Assembly: GCA_963838385.1 (NCBI GenBank) | Contig: CAWIRE010000006.1 | Location: 806,001 to 870,000 of the forward strand | Reading direction: 5' to 3' | DNA length: 64,000 bases | Origin: DAHUYF01 sp963838385 | GTDB taxonomy: Bacteria; Pseudomonadota; Alphaproteobacteria; ATCC43930; CGMCC-115725 | Made by a program: the position numbers and the translations under genes | In this document: piece by piece, positions 45,495-54,799 of the stretch | Position numbering within the stretch: position 1 is the stretch's first letter | Layout of the letters: every line of letters starts with the position of its first letter | The notes under the pieces: model-generated | Told to the model about the DNA's origin: nothing | The model's database searches: none | Seen by the model: only the letters and a program-made list of their open reading frames with translations

Positions 45495-47708
45495 TCAGGG
45501 CGACGGCGCTGACGGTGCGGGGGCAAGAAAGCGCGCGGCGACCGCGTCGAGCGAGGGGCGCAGCGCCGTCCGAAGCTCGACCGCGAGCGCCCGGGCGCCG
45601 GCGATATCGCCCGCCCGGCAGGCGCGCTCGAGCGAGCGTCCCAGCGCTTCCATCCGGCTTGCCCCCATGTTGCCGGAGCTGCTGCCGAGATCATGCGCAT
45701 CCTGCTGCGGCGCGCCGAGATCGCCGGCGGCGATGTAGCTGTCGATGCGATCGAGCCGTGCCGCGCTGGCGCTCATCCAGGATCGGATCAGCCCGTCGAA
45801 GGCGGAAGGCGGCATGGCGCGGGAAAGCTCCACCAGCCGACCCTCGTTCAGGATCGGCGGCGGCTCCGCCTTGGCCGCCGCGGCGCGACGCGCGCGGACC
45901 GGCGCGACGCCGGTCCAGCGCCCCACCGCGCTCAGCAGCTCGTCGACGTCGAAGGGCTTCGAGACGTAGTCGTTCATGCCGCCATCGAGATATTCCTGGC
46001 GCGCTCCGATCATGGCATGGGCGGTGATCGCGATGATCGGCAGCTTCTCCTTGCCGCCGCCCAGCGCGCGGATGCGTCGCGTCGCCTCGACCCCGTCCAC
46101 CTGCGGCATCTGCACGTCCATCAGCAGCAGGTCATAGGCACCGCGCTCGATCGTGGCCACGGCGTCGAGGCCGTTGTCGACGATGTCGACGAGATATCCG
46201 GCACGCTCCAGCAGGGCGCGCGTGATCATCTGGTTGGTGCGGTCATCCTCCGCCACCAGCACGCGGGCGTGGCGCGGGCCGGCGGCCGCCTCCTCGGCCT
46301 CGGGCGGCTTGCGCGGCGCGGCGGGCAGCGGCGCGGCGCGCGCCAGCCTCAGCGTGACGCGGAAGCGCGAGCCCTTGCCTTCCTCGCTCTCGACGTCGAT
46401 CTCGCCGCCGAGCAGCTCCACCAGTTGGCGCGAGATGACGAGGCCGAGACCGGTGCCGCCGAAGCGACGGGTGATCGAGCCGTCGGCCTGGCTGAACTTC
46501 TGGAAGAGCCGCGCCCGTGCCGCGGCCGGAATGCCGATGCCGGTATCGGCGATCTCGAAGCGCAGCAGCACGCCCGCCGCGCTTTCGCCGTCGCGGCTGA
46601 GCCGCACCCGCACCTCGCCCGCCGGCGTGAACTTGACCGCGTTGCCGATCAGGTTGAGCAGCACCTGGCGCAGCCGCGTGGGATCGCTGCGGAAGCGGCC
46701 CTGCGCGGTGGGGTCAAGCTCGAGCACCAGCCCGATCCGCTTTTCCGCCGCGCGCGGCTGCAGCAGCTCGACCACGTCGCGCACCAGGCTCTCGAGATCG
46801 AAATCGAGCGTCTCCAGGGCGACGCGGCCGGCCTCGATCTTGGCGACGTCGAGGATGTCGTTGATGATGGTGAGAAGCGCCTTGGCCGAATTGTCGACCG
46901 CCTCGGCATAAACCCGCTGCGGCGGCTCGAGCCTGGTGCCGAGCAGCAGCCGGTTCATGCCGACGATGCCGTTCATCGGCGTGCGGATCTCGTGGCTCAT
47001 ATGGGCGAGGAAATCGTCCTTGGCGCGCGCCGCCGCCTCGGCCGCATCGCGCGCGCCCGCCACCTCGTCGGCCAGCCGCGCCTTCTCGAAGCGCAGGCGG
47101 ATATTCTCCGCGAGGGTGCGGTTGAGGCCGTGCGCCATGACACCCACCGCCGCCAGGAAGACCGCGACCATGGCGCCGGCGGCGAGATAGGCGGTGCCGC
47201 CATGCGCCAGCAGCGCCGTCACCAGCGGCAGACCCAGCGGCGCCAGGAAGGCATAGAGCGCCGGCAGGTAGGCGGCGAGCCCGGCCATGCCGCCCGCCGC
47301 CATCCCGGCCATCACCATCACCGCGAAGCAATGATAAAGCGGATCGCTGGTCAGCGGGATGACCGCGGCCAACGCGCCCCACAGGACGCCGCTCAGCAGC
47401 GCGCCGAGGCTGAACCACGCCGCCCAGCGCCCGGCCGCCGCCGCGGCCGGCCGCCGGGCAAGATAGGCCCGGCGCAGCAGCGCACGCCCGGCGGTGCACA
47501 GCGCCAGCGCCAGCGCCCAGCCGAGCAGCAGCGCATGCGGGAGCAGGAGCCACAGCACGGCGACGCAGAACACGCCATTGACCGGCGACGCCAGCAGCGC
47601 CAGCGGCGTCCGGAAGACGAGGTTCAGCTCCTCGGAGCGGATTTCCTGACGATCCAGCATCGCAGAGACGGATGCCGGAGCTGGGGCCGGCGCCGGCAGG
47701 GTGTGCAT
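45495..47708 (-). CDS. Hybrid histidine kinase with receiver and Hpt domains
   Basis: 737 residues. Six or so N-terminal membrane helices (residues about 35-195), then a coiled coil, HisKA with HMSHEIRTPMNGIVGMNRLL, HATPase (NLIGNAVKFT, DTGIGIPAAARARLF, RRFGGTGLGLVISR), a receiver (LLLMDVQMPQVDGVEATRRI, VSKPFD) and a C-terminal Hpt domain with the His of QQDAHDLGSSSGNMGA. A complete phosphorelay kinase of ArcB/BarA style. The next gene is a lone receiver. The N-terminal start ATG 47708 is followed by a Pro/Ala-rich stretch; ATG 47660 is possible. Confidence 0.92.
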   Translation of the reverse strand: MHTLPAPAPAPASVSAMLDRQEIRSEELNLVFRTPLALLASPVNGVFCVAVLWLLLPHALLLGWALALALCTAGRALLRRAYLARRPAAAAAGRWAAWFSLGALLSGVLWGALAAVIPLTSDPLYHCFAVMVMAGMAAGGMAGLAAYLPALYAFLAPLGLPLVTALLAHGGTAYLAAGAMVAVFLAAVGVMAHGLNRTLAENIRLRFEKARLADEVAGARDAAEAAARAKDDFLAHMSHEIRTPMNGIVGMNRLLLGTRLEPPQRVYAEAVDNSAKALLTIINDILDVAKIEAGRVALETLDFDLESLVRDVVELLQPRAAEKRIGLVLELDPTAQGRFRSDPTRLRQVLLNLIGNAVKFTPAGEVRVRLSRDGESAAGVLLRFEIADTGIGIPAAARARLFQKFSQADGSITRRFGGTGLGLVISRQLVELLGGEIDVESEEGKGSRFRVTLRLARAAPLPAAPRKPPEAEEAAAGPRHARVLVAEDDRTNQMITRALLERAGYLVDIVDNGLDAVATIERGAYDLLLMDVQMPQVDGVEATRRIRALGGGKEKLPIIAITAHAMIGARQEYLDGGMNDYVSKPFDVDELLSAVGRWTGVAPVRARRAAAAKAEPPPILNEGRLVELSRAMPPSAFDGLIRSWMSASAARLDRIDSYIAAGDLGAPQQDAHDLGSSSGNMGASRMEALGRSLERACRAGDIAGARALAVELRTALRPSLDAVAARFLAPAPSAPSP

Positions 47709-47844
47709 GCCGTCATTATCCCTCGATCGCGCTTAAGGCTTGCTTACGTCGCGGCGTCGCCACGGCATGCGGCGGCGGCCTGAAACCGGGGTTTCAAGCC
47801 GCCGCGACCGAAACGATGCCGTTTTCCGATAGGGTGCGCCCCGA

Positions 47845-49533
47845 TCAGGCGGCGCGGATCTTCTCGAGGAAGCGGTTGACCTCGGCGCGCAGGGTCTCGG
47901 ACTGACGGCCGAGCTGGTCGGCCGAGGACAGCACCTGGGTCGCCGCAGCACCGGTCTCGCCGGCCGCGCGGTTGACGCCGGTGATGTTCGACGAGACCTG
48001 CTCGGTGCCCTTCGCCGCCTGCTGGGTGTTGCGCGCGATCTCCTGCGTCGCCGCCCCCTGCTCCTCCACCGCGCTGGCGATCGCCGTCGAGATCTCGTTG
48101 ATCTGGCCGATCGTGCCGCCGATGCCCTGGATCGCCTTCACCGCCTCGCCCGTCACCGACTGGATCGAGCCGATCTGCGCCGCGATGTCCTCGGTCGCCT
48201 TCGCCGTCTGGTTGGCCAGCGACTTGACCTCGGAGGCCACCACCGCGAAGCCCTTGCCGGCATCGCCGGCCCGCGCCGCTTCGATCGTGGCGTTGAGCGC
48301 CAGCAGGTTGGTCTGGCTGGCGATGTCCTGGATCAGCTGCACCACCTGGCCGATCTTCTGCGCCGATTCCGCCAGCGTATTGACCGTGCCGTTGGTGTGC
48401 TGCGCCTGCTCCACCGCCTGCCGCGCCACGCCCGAGGCCTGCGACACCTGCCGGCTGATCTCGGCGATCGAGCTCGACATCTCCTCCGAGGACGCCGCCA
48501 CCGTCTGCACATTGGCCGAGGTCTCCTCCGCCGCCGAGGCCACCGTGCCGGCCTGGCGCTGCGTCTCCTCGGCGGTAGACGACATGCTGGTGGCGGTGGC
48601 GCGCAGCTCGGTCGAGGCCGAGGCCAGGGTGTCGAGCGCCTCGCGCACCGAGCGCTCGAACTCGGCGATATAGCCCTCGATCGCCTTCTGCCGCTGCTCC
48701 TTGCGCGCCTGCTCGGCGCGCTGCTCGGCAGCGAGCGCATCGGCCTTGATCATGCTGTCCTTGAATACCTGGACGGCATCCGCCATCCGGCCGATCTCGT
48801 CCTTGCGACCGACGCCTTCGATCGCGACCGACAGATCATGCGCAGCGAGCTTGCCCATGGAGTCCGTCATGCGCAGCATCGGCTTCGAGACGCCGCTGAC
48901 GATGACATAGCCGGCCGCGGCGCACAGCGCCGCCGCGAGTCCCAGCGCCGCCAGAATCCAAAACCGCGCCGATGCATAGACTTGCGCGCCGCGATCGGCA
49001 GCCTTGACGCCTTCGCGCGCATTCAGCTCGATGTCTTCCAGAAGCAGCGCCCGGATTTTCTGGTACTGGTCGCGCGACGGGCCCACATAAAGCGCGATCG
49101 CCTTCTCCTTCTGGTGATTGCGCGCGAGGCCGAGTATCTGCTCGATCTGCGGCGCATAATCGGCCGACATCCGGGCGATCTCATCGGCAATCCGCCGCTC
49201 TTCGCCGGGCGCGATCAGCGGCTGATAGGTGCGCCAGGCCGTGTCCCGCGCCGCCTGTGTCTTCATCAGCGCGGCATGCTGCTTCTCCATGGCCTCGTCC
49301 GACGCCGCCAGCAGCAGCGTGGCGACACTGGCGCGGTGCGATGCCATCTGATGGGCGAATTCGCCGAGCAGCCGCGTCGAGGGCAACCAGTTGTTCCGGA
49401 TATCGGCCGCCTGGTCATTGACGGCGCCGAGCCGCTCGACGGCAAAAAGCCCGAGCCCGACGGCCACCACCAGGACCAGGGCGAACGCGCCAGTCACCTT
49501 GGCCTTGATCGACCAATCGTTCATCGATCCCAT
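47845..49533 (-). CDS. Methyl-accepting chemotaxis protein
   Basis: 562 residues from ATG 49533 (GGAG seven bases upstream; ATG 49545 and 49524 also in frame). A membrane helix (AFALVLVVAVGLGLFAVERL), a four-helix-bundle periplasmic sensor (MCP_1-like, about 150 residues), a second helix, HAMP (SGVSKPMLRMTDSMGKLAAH) and the long signalling coiled coil with the hairpin IASQTNLLALNATIEAARAG, conserved in all MCPs. It ends LRAEVNRFLEKIRAA; no CheR-tethering pentapeptide. Ligand unknown. No che genes are nearby. Confidence 0.95.
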   Translation of the reverse strand: MGSMNDWSIKAKVTGAFALVLVVAVGLGLFAVERLGAVNDQAADIRNNWLPSTRLLGEFAHQMASHRASVATLLLAASDEAMEKQHAALMKTQAARDTAWRTYQPLIAPGEERRIADEIARMSADYAPQIEQILGLARNHQKEKAIALYVGPSRDQYQKIRALLLEDIELNAREGVKAADRGAQVYASARFWILAALGLAAALCAAAGYVIVSGVSKPMLRMTDSMGKLAAHDLSVAIEGVGRKDEIGRMADAVQVFKDSMIKADALAAEQRAEQARKEQRQKAIEGYIAEFERSVREALDTLASASTELRATATSMSSTAEETQRQAGTVASAAEETSANVQTVAASSEEMSSSIAEISRQVSQASGVARQAVEQAQHTNGTVNTLAESAQKIGQVVQLIQDIASQTNLLALNATIEAARAGDAGKGFAVVASEVKSLANQTAKATEDIAAQIGSIQSVTGEAVKAIQGIGGTIGQINEISTAIASAVEEQGAATQEIARNTQQAAKGTEQVSSNITGVNRAAGETGAAATQVLSSADQLGRQSETLRAEVNRFLEKIRAA

Positions 49534-49682
49534 CGCACACTCCATGCCGCGCCGCCGGACGACGGACGCTTGTCTCGGCAGGAGCACTCTAGGCGGATGG
49601 CTTTAAATCTCTTTAAACGGCGCGCTCGACCGGAGGCGTCTCCCGCTCCTAGCGGAACTAGCCGTCGCCGCCGGTTTCTCTC

Positions 49683-51335
49683 TCAGGTGGAGTAATCGGC
49701 GAACGCGATGGTGCCGGCGCGCGCGCGATAATCTGTCTTGACGTTGACCAGCGCCACCATGCCGTCATCGACCCGTTTCTGCGCCCGCTCCAGCGCCGGC
49801 CGGATCTGCTCGGCGCGCTCGACATACTCGCCGTAACAGCCCAGCGCCTCGGCCATCTTGTCGAAGCGGGTATAGCCGAGCTCGCGGCCGGGCTTGTCGT
49901 GCTTGGGATCGGCGGTCCAGCCGCCATTGAGGCTCACCACCACCAGCACCGGGATGCGATGGCGCACCGCGGTGTCGAGCTCGAGCGCATTGAGCCCGAA
50001 GGAGCCGTCGCCATGGACGACGATCACCTGCGTGTCGGGCTTGGCGATCTTGGCGCCGAGGCCGAAGGGCAGCCCCACCCCCATGGTGCCGAACGGCCCC
50101 GAATTGAGCCGATGCCCCGGCGCGAAGGTCGGCATGGACTGGCGACCGAAATTGAGGATCTCCTGCCCGTCCACCACCAGGATAGCGTCGCGCCGCATGA
50201 AATTCTTGATCTCCTCGCAGAGGCGCAGCGGATGGATCGGCTCGTCCTCGCCCGCCTTGTTGCCGCCCGCCGCCATGCGCTTCGTCGCCTCGCCATCGGC
50301 AAGCTTGCGCCGCCAGGCGCCGAAGCGCTCCGCGTCGATCCGCCCCTTGGTCGCCGCCAGCAGCTGCTGCAGCACCATCTTGCAGTCGCCGACGATGGGG
50401 ATGTCGATCGCGCGCGGCGCCGCCGCCATCTCCTCGGCATCGATCTCGATGCGCGCGATCGTGGCGCCGGCGGCGAAGCGCGGCGGCGCCGCATGGTTGA
50501 TGATGTAGTTCATGCGCGTGCCGACCACGATGATGAGATCGGCCTCCTTGAAGGCCGAGGAGCGCATCGCAAGGTAGGAATAAGGATGGTCGTCAGGCAG
50601 CACGCCGCGGCCCTGCGGCGTAGTATAGAAGGGCACGCCGGCCTGCTCGACGAAGGCCCGCAGCTCCTCCCAGGCCTGCGACCAGATGACGCCGCTGCCG
50701 GAAAGGATGATCGGCTGGCGCGATTTGGCCAGCGCATCCACCAGCGCCTCCACCTGCCGCGGCTCGCCCAAGGGGCGCGCGCGCAGCAGCGCCCGGCCGC
50801 TGAGCCGCCAATCGACCTGCTCCTCGTCGATCTTGGCGTAGAGGATGTCGCCGGGGAAATCGAGATAGACCGGGCCGGGCTTGCCGCTCATCGCCTTCTG
50901 GAAGGCGGTGTTCACCTGCTCCGGGATGCGTTTCAGATTGTAGACGCGGTCGGCCCATTTGGTGCAGGGCTTCATGATCGCGACCTGGTCGATCTCCTGG
51001 AACACCTGGCGGCCGAACTGGCCGATCGGGCTCGACCCGCCGATCGCCACCACCGGCGCGCAATCGATCAGCGCGTTGGCGATGCCGGTGGTGAGGTTGA
51101 TCACCCCGGGCCCGCTCGCCGCCATGCACACGCTTGGCCGCTGCAGCAGCCGGCTGTAGGCATGCCCCATCATCGCCGCCGCCTGCTCGTGGCGCACATC
51201 GAGCGGGCGGATGCCTTCCTTGATGCAGGAGGCCTCCGCCAGCAGCATCGGCCCGCCCATCAGGAAGAAGAGGATGTCCGTGCCCTCGTTCTTGAGCGAC
51301 CGCGCCAGGATCTCCGAACCCGTGAGCTCCGCCAT
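49683..51335 (-). CDS. Thiamine diphosphate-dependent 2-hydroxyacyl-CoA lyase / oxalyl-CoA decarboxylase-like enzyme
   Basis: 550 residues. It has the three ThDP-enzyme domains: the N-terminal Glu in DVRHEQAAAMMGHAYSR, the central FAD/ADP-like domain, and the C-terminal ThDP motif VVHGDGSFGLNALE..SLNGG. The presence of a CaiB-type CoA-transferase gene 12 bases upstream suggests the substrate is a CoA thioester, as in formyl-CoA transferase/oxalyl-CoA decarboxylase pairs. However, it is not a canonical Oxc in its C-terminal half, so 2-hydroxyacyl-CoA lyase activity is as likely. GGGAG before ATG 51335. Alternative: an acetolactate-synthase-like enzyme without known substrate. Confidence 0.8.
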   Translation of the reverse strand: MAELTGSEILARSLKNEGTDILFFLMGGPMLLAEASCIKEGIRPLDVRHEQAAAMMGHAYSRLLQRPSVCMAASGPGVINLTTGIANALIDCAPVVAIGGSSPIGQFGRQVFQEIDQVAIMKPCTKWADRVYNLKRIPEQVNTAFQKAMSGKPGPVYLDFPGDILYAKIDEEQVDWRLSGRALLRARPLGEPRQVEALVDALAKSRQPIILSGSGVIWSQAWEELRAFVEQAGVPFYTTPQGRGVLPDDHPYSYLAMRSSAFKEADLIIVVGTRMNYIINHAAPPRFAAGATIARIEIDAEEMAAAPRAIDIPIVGDCKMVLQQLLAATKGRIDAERFGAWRRKLADGEATKRMAAGGNKAGEDEPIHPLRLCEEIKNFMRRDAILVVDGQEILNFGRQSMPTFAPGHRLNSGPFGTMGVGLPFGLGAKIAKPDTQVIVVHGDGSFGLNALELDTAVRHRIPVLVVVSLNGGWTADPKHDKPGRELGYTRFDKMAEALGCYGEYVERAEQIRPALERAQKRVDDGMVALVNVKTDYRARAGTIAFADYST

Positions 51336-51347
51336 CCCGCTTCTCCC

Positions 51348-52577
51348 TCAGATGATGCCGTCCTGTCGCAGCTTTTCGAGCTCGCCGGTGCTCAAGCCCA
51401 GCCACTCGCCGAGCACCGCCGCGTTGTGCTCGCCGAGCAGCGGCGCCGGCGCCACCGGCAGGGTGGCGCCGCCATGGCGCACCGGCCAGACCGGCATCTT
51501 GAACTCGCCGCAGGCGGGATGCCGCATCACCTGCATGATGCCGCGCCGCTCGAAATCGGGATCGTTCTGGAGCTCCAGCGTGTCGAGCACGGCGCCGGCC
51601 GGCACGCCGACGGCGCTGAGCAGCCGCATCGCCTCGTGCTTGTCGTGCCGGCGCGTCCAGGCGGCGATGAGGTCATCGACCTCGGCCTCGTGCTGCGCCC
51701 GCGCTTCGACCGTGTCGAAGCGGGGATCGCCGATCAGATCGCCGCGGCCGATCACCTCGAGCAGGCGCCGCCAATGCGCCGGGTTGGCGCGGCTGGTATA
51801 GACGTAGACGTAATCATTGGGGCCGCCCGGCTTGCAGGGAAAGACGCCGCTGGGCGCATTGCGGCCGGAGAGCAGCTTGGCGCCGTTGCGCTGCGCCGGT
51901 CGTCCATCGACGGCGGTGGCGGCGAAGGCGACGCGGATGTATTGCAGCATCGCGTCCTGCATGGCGAGCTCGAGCCGCTCGCCCTCGCCGGTGGTCTTGC
52001 GCCGATAGAGCGCGCCCAGGATGCTGATCGCCAGCAGCATGCCGGTGCCGGTGTCGCCGAGCGTCGTTCCCGGCTTGAGCGGCGGCCCGTCCGGCTCGCC
52101 GGTGATGCTCATCAGCCCGCCGGAGGCCTGCGCGATCATGTCGAAGGCAAGGCCCCGCTCATGCGGGCTGCCGGTGCCGAAGCCCTTGACCTGGGCATAG
52201 ACGATCGCCGGATTGATCGCGCGCACCGCCTCGTAGCCGAGGCCCAGCCGCTCGATGGCGCCCGGCGCGAAATTCTCGACCAGGACATCGGCCCGGGCCG
52301 CGAGGTCGCGGACCAGCGCCAGCCCGCGGGGCGATTTCAGATCGACGGCGATCGACTTCTTGTTGGCGTTGAACAGCAGGAAGTACCAGGAATCCTGCCC
52401 CGGCTTGCCGCGGAAGGAGGAGCGGCCGGGATCGCCGCCCTGCGGGTTCTCGACCTTGACCACCTCGGCGCCGAGCCAGGCCAGCGCCTCGGTGCAGGAC
52501 GGTCCCGCCTCGAACTGGGTGAGATCGAGTACCCTTATGCCGTCGAGATAGTTCGGAGCCGCGCGGTCTGCGCTCAT
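51348..52577 (-). CDS. Class III CoA-transferase (CaiB/BaiF family)
   Basis: 409 residues. The typical N-terminus LDGIRVLDLTQFEAGPSCTE, then DLAARADVLVENFAPGAIER and LGLGYEAVRAINPAIVYAQV carry the family's signature, including the aspartate nucleophile expected near the AFDMIAQASGGLMSITGEPD segment. It transfers CoA between carboxylic acids. Frc-type enzymes use formyl-CoA and oxalate; identity of substrates cannot be read here. GGGAGGAAG precedes ATG 52577. It is the upstream gene of a two-gene operon with the ThDP enzyme, 12 bases apart. Confidence 0.88.
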   Translation of the reverse strand: MSADRAAPNYLDGIRVLDLTQFEAGPSCTEALAWLGAEVVKVENPQGGDPGRSSFRGKPGQDSWYFLLFNANKKSIAVDLKSPRGLALVRDLAARADVLVENFAPGAIERLGLGYEAVRAINPAIVYAQVKGFGTGSPHERGLAFDMIAQASGGLMSITGEPDGPPLKPGTTLGDTGTGMLLAISILGALYRRKTTGEGERLELAMQDAMLQYIRVAFAATAVDGRPAQRNGAKLLSGRNAPSGVFPCKPGGPNDYVYVYTSRANPAHWRRLLEVIGRGDLIGDPRFDTVEARAQHEAEVDDLIAAWTRRHDKHEAMRLLSAVGVPAGAVLDTLELQNDPDFERRGIMQVMRHPACGEFKMPVWPVRHGGATLPVAPAPLLGEHNAAVLGEWLGLSTGELEKLRQDGII

Positions 52578-52695
52578 CTTCCTCCCGTCCGGGCCGGTTG
52601 CCGGCCTCTCGCTCAAGAGCGAAAGCGTGCCACGGGAGGCTCCAAGGGTCCAGCCATGCCGGACATGGCAGGGCTGCGCTCCTGGTATTGGGCCA

Positions 52696-53661
52696 TCAGG
52701 AGGCGAGCGGCTCTTCCAGTCCGGCGGCTTCGGACAGGCCGAGCATCAGGTTAAGGTTCTGCACCGCGGCGCCGGAAGCGCCCTTGCCGAGATTGTCGAG
52801 CAAGGCCACGAGACGCGCCTGGCCGACCTCATCCGATCCGAAAACATAGAGCCGCATGCGATTGGTGCCATTGAGGCCTTCGGGATCGAGGGTCTTCAGC
52901 GCCGCGGCCTCGCCGAGCGCGGCCACCTCGACGAAGCGCTCGCCCCGATAGGCCCGGGCAAGGGCGGCGTGGAGGTCGGCGAGCCCGGGTTTGCCCGGCA
53001 GCGCCTTCAGCTGCAGCGGCACCTCGACGATCATGCCCTGGGCGTAGCGGCCGACCGCCGGAGCGAAGAGCGGCAGCAAGGCCAGCCCGGTGTGCAGGCG
53101 CATCTCGGGCACGTGCTTGTGCGCCATGCTCAAGCCATAGATGCGATAGGGCACCTTGGTGTAACCGGGCGAGGCCTCGTCCTCGAACTCGGCGATCATG
53201 CTCCGGCCGCCGCCGCTATAGCCCGACACCGCGTTGACGGTGACCGGCCAGTCCGGCGGCAGCAGACCCGCCTCGACCAGCGGCCGCACCAGGGCGATGA
53301 AGCCGGTGGGATAGCAGCCGGGATTCGCCACCCGGCGCGAGCTCGCGACCGCCGCGCGCTGCTGTTCCGACATCTCCGGAAAGCCGTAGGTCCAGCCCGG
53401 CTCGGTGCGATGCGCGGTCGAGGCGTCGATCACCCGCACCGCGTTGCTCTCGATGAGCGCCACCGCCTGGCGCGCGGCCTCGTCGGGCAGGCAGAGAATG
53501 ACCAGATCGGCGCCGTTCAGCATGTCGCTGCGCGCGGCCGGGTCCTTGCGGCGTGCCGGATCGATCGAGACCAGCTCGAGGTCGCGCCGCTCCCGCAGCC
53601 GCCGGTGGATCTGCAGCCCGGTGGTGCCGGCCTCGCCGTCGATGAATACCCTTGCCGCCAT
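52696..53661 (-). CDS. argC: N-acetyl-gamma-glutamyl-phosphate reductase (short type 2)
   Basis: 321 residues, the shorter ArgC class found in many alphaproteobacteria. It reduces N-acetylglutamyl phosphate with NADPH in arginine synthesis. Visible: N-terminal VFIDGEAGTTGLQIHRRLRE, the catalytic Cys in VANPGCYPTGFIALVRPLVE, the VSGYSGGGRSMIAEFED motif and the active His in SMAHKHVPEM. GGAGG before ATG 53661. It follows rplM-rpsI, from which a terminator hairpin separates it, so it probably has its own promoter or receives read-through. Confidence 0.96.
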   Translation of the reverse strand: MAARVFIDGEAGTTGLQIHRRLRERRDLELVSIDPARRKDPAARSDMLNGADLVILCLPDEAARQAVALIESNAVRVIDASTAHRTEPGWTYGFPEMSEQQRAAVASSRRVANPGCYPTGFIALVRPLVEAGLLPPDWPVTVNAVSGYSGGGRSMIAEFEDEASPGYTKVPYRIYGLSMAHKHVPEMRLHTGLALLPLFAPAVGRYAQGMIVEVPLQLKALPGKPGLADLHAALARAYRGERFVEVAALGEAAALKTLDPEGLNGTNRMRLYVFGSDEVGQARLVALLDNLGKGASGAAVQNLNLMLGLSEAAGLEEPLAS

Positions 53662-53699
53662 CCCTGCCTCCGGAGATCAAGGCACGAGCCCATAAGATA

Positions 53700-53729
53700 A
53701 GGGCGCTTCGATCGGAACCGAAGCGCCCT
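53700..53729 (-). terminator. Rho-independent terminator of rplM-rpsI
   Basis: Perfect 11-bp stem AGGGCGCTTCG / CGAAGCGCCCT with an 8-base loop, located 24 bases after the rpsI stop. On the minus strand it is followed by TATCTTAT, a modest T-rich tail. Confidence 0.8.
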
Positions 53730-53753
53730 CGCGAAACGAAATGGTCGCGCGGG

Positions 53754-54236
53754 TCAGCGCTTCGAGAACTGGAAGCTGCGTCGGGCCTTCGCCTTGCCGT
53801 ATTTCTTGCGCTCGACGACGCGGCTGTCGCGGGTGAGATAGCCCTGCGCCTTGAGCACCGGCCTGAGATCCGGCTCGTAATAGGTCAGCGCCTTGCTGAT
53901 GCCATGGCGCACCGCGCCCGCCTGGCCGGAGAGCCCGCCGCCGGTCACGGTGCAGACGACGTCGTATTGGCCGAGCCGGTTGGCGACGACGAAGGGCTGG
54001 TTGAGCAGCATGCGCAGCACCGGCCGCGCGAAATAGATGGGGCTGTCGCGGTCGTTGATGGTGATCTTGCCGCTGCCCGGCTTGATCCAGACGCGCGCCA
54101 CCGCGTTCTTGCGCTTGCCGGTGGCATAGGCGCGGCCCTGCGCGTCGAGCTTCGGCTTGGCCTCGGCCGCCGGCTGCACCTGCGCGCCTTGCAGCGCCTC
54201 GCGCAGCCCGCCCAGGGATTGCTGCAGTTCGGCCAT
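53754..54236 (-). CDS. rpsI: Ribosomal protein S9
   Basis: 160 residues. The C-terminal S9 core is clear: YATGKRKNAVARVWIKPGSG, INDRDSPIYFARPVLRMLLN, CTVTGGGLSGQAGAVRHGIS, KALTYYEPDLRPVLK and the basic end RKKYGKAKARRSFQFSKR. The N-terminal 30 residues are an Ala/Gln-rich extension common in alphaproteobacteria. I choose ATG 54236; GTG 54242 overlaps the rplM stop. Essential small-subunit protein at the ribosome's P-site side. Co-transcribed with rplM. Confidence 0.98.
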   Translation of the reverse strand: MAELQQSLGGLREALQGAQVQPAAEAKPKLDAQGRAYATGKRKNAVARVWIKPGSGKITINDRDSPIYFARPVLRMLLNQPFVVANRLGQYDVVCTVTGGGLSGQAGAVRHGISKALTYYEPDLRPVLKAQGYLTRDSRVVERKKYGKAKARRSFQFSKR

Positions 54237-54238
54237 GC

Positions 54239-54700
54239 TCACGCCCTCTTGTTCTTGCGGTTCATCGCCGCCACGTCGAGCGGCTGCGGCTGCTGCGCCT
54301 CGTGCGGATGGGTCGGGCCCTTATAAACCTTGAGATGGCCCATGATGCGCCGGCCGAGCGGGCCGCGCGGCACCATCCGCTCCACCGCCTTGAGGATGAC
54401 GCGCTCGGGATGCTTGCCCTCGAGGATCGCGCCCTTGCTGCGCTGCTTGATGCCGCCGGGATAGCCCGTGTACCAGTGGAAGATGCTGTCGCGCCGCTTG
54501 TTGCCGGTGAGCGCCACCTTCTCGGCGTTGACCACGACGATGTGGTCGCCGCAATCCATATGCGGCGTGAAGCTCGGCTTGTGCTTGCCGCGCAGACGGT
54601 CGGCAATGATCGAGGCTAGCCGGCCGAGCACGAGCCCGTCGGCGTCGATCAGCAGCCATTTCTTGTCGATCTCGGACGGCTTGGCGGAATAGGTCTTCAT
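54239..54700 (-). CDS. rplM: Ribosomal protein L13
   Basis: 153 residues from ATG 54700, beginning MKTYSAKPSEIDKKWLLIDA. Core motifs: GRLASIIADRLRGKHKPSFT, GDHIVVVNAEKVALTGNKRR, RMVPRGPLGRRIMGHLKVYK and GPTHPHEAQQP. An early-assembling large-subunit protein. The frame is open further upstream, but homology and the normal length fix the start. First gene of the rplM-rpsI operon, with the stop adjoining rpsI. Confidence 0.98.
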   Translation of the reverse strand: MKTYSAKPSEIDKKWLLIDADGLVLGRLASIIADRLRGKHKPSFTPHMDCGDHIVVVNAEKVALTGNKRRDSIFHWYTGYPGGIKQRSKGAILEGKHPERVILKAVERMVPRGPLGRRIMGHLKVYKGPTHPHEAQQPQPLDVAAMNRKNKRA

Positions 54701-54799
54701 CACGCGCTCTGCAAATCTGAAGGCGGCGCAGTATGCCAGCAATCGCCCGTCAGTCAAGCGCCGAAATCGGCGTGGATCGGGCGCTTGTCATATGTGGTA

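Noticed and set aside
49899..52754. 951-codon plus-strand frame over the ThDP enzyme and CoA-transferase
   Set aside because: Antisense shadow of two intact enzymes with good ribosome sites.
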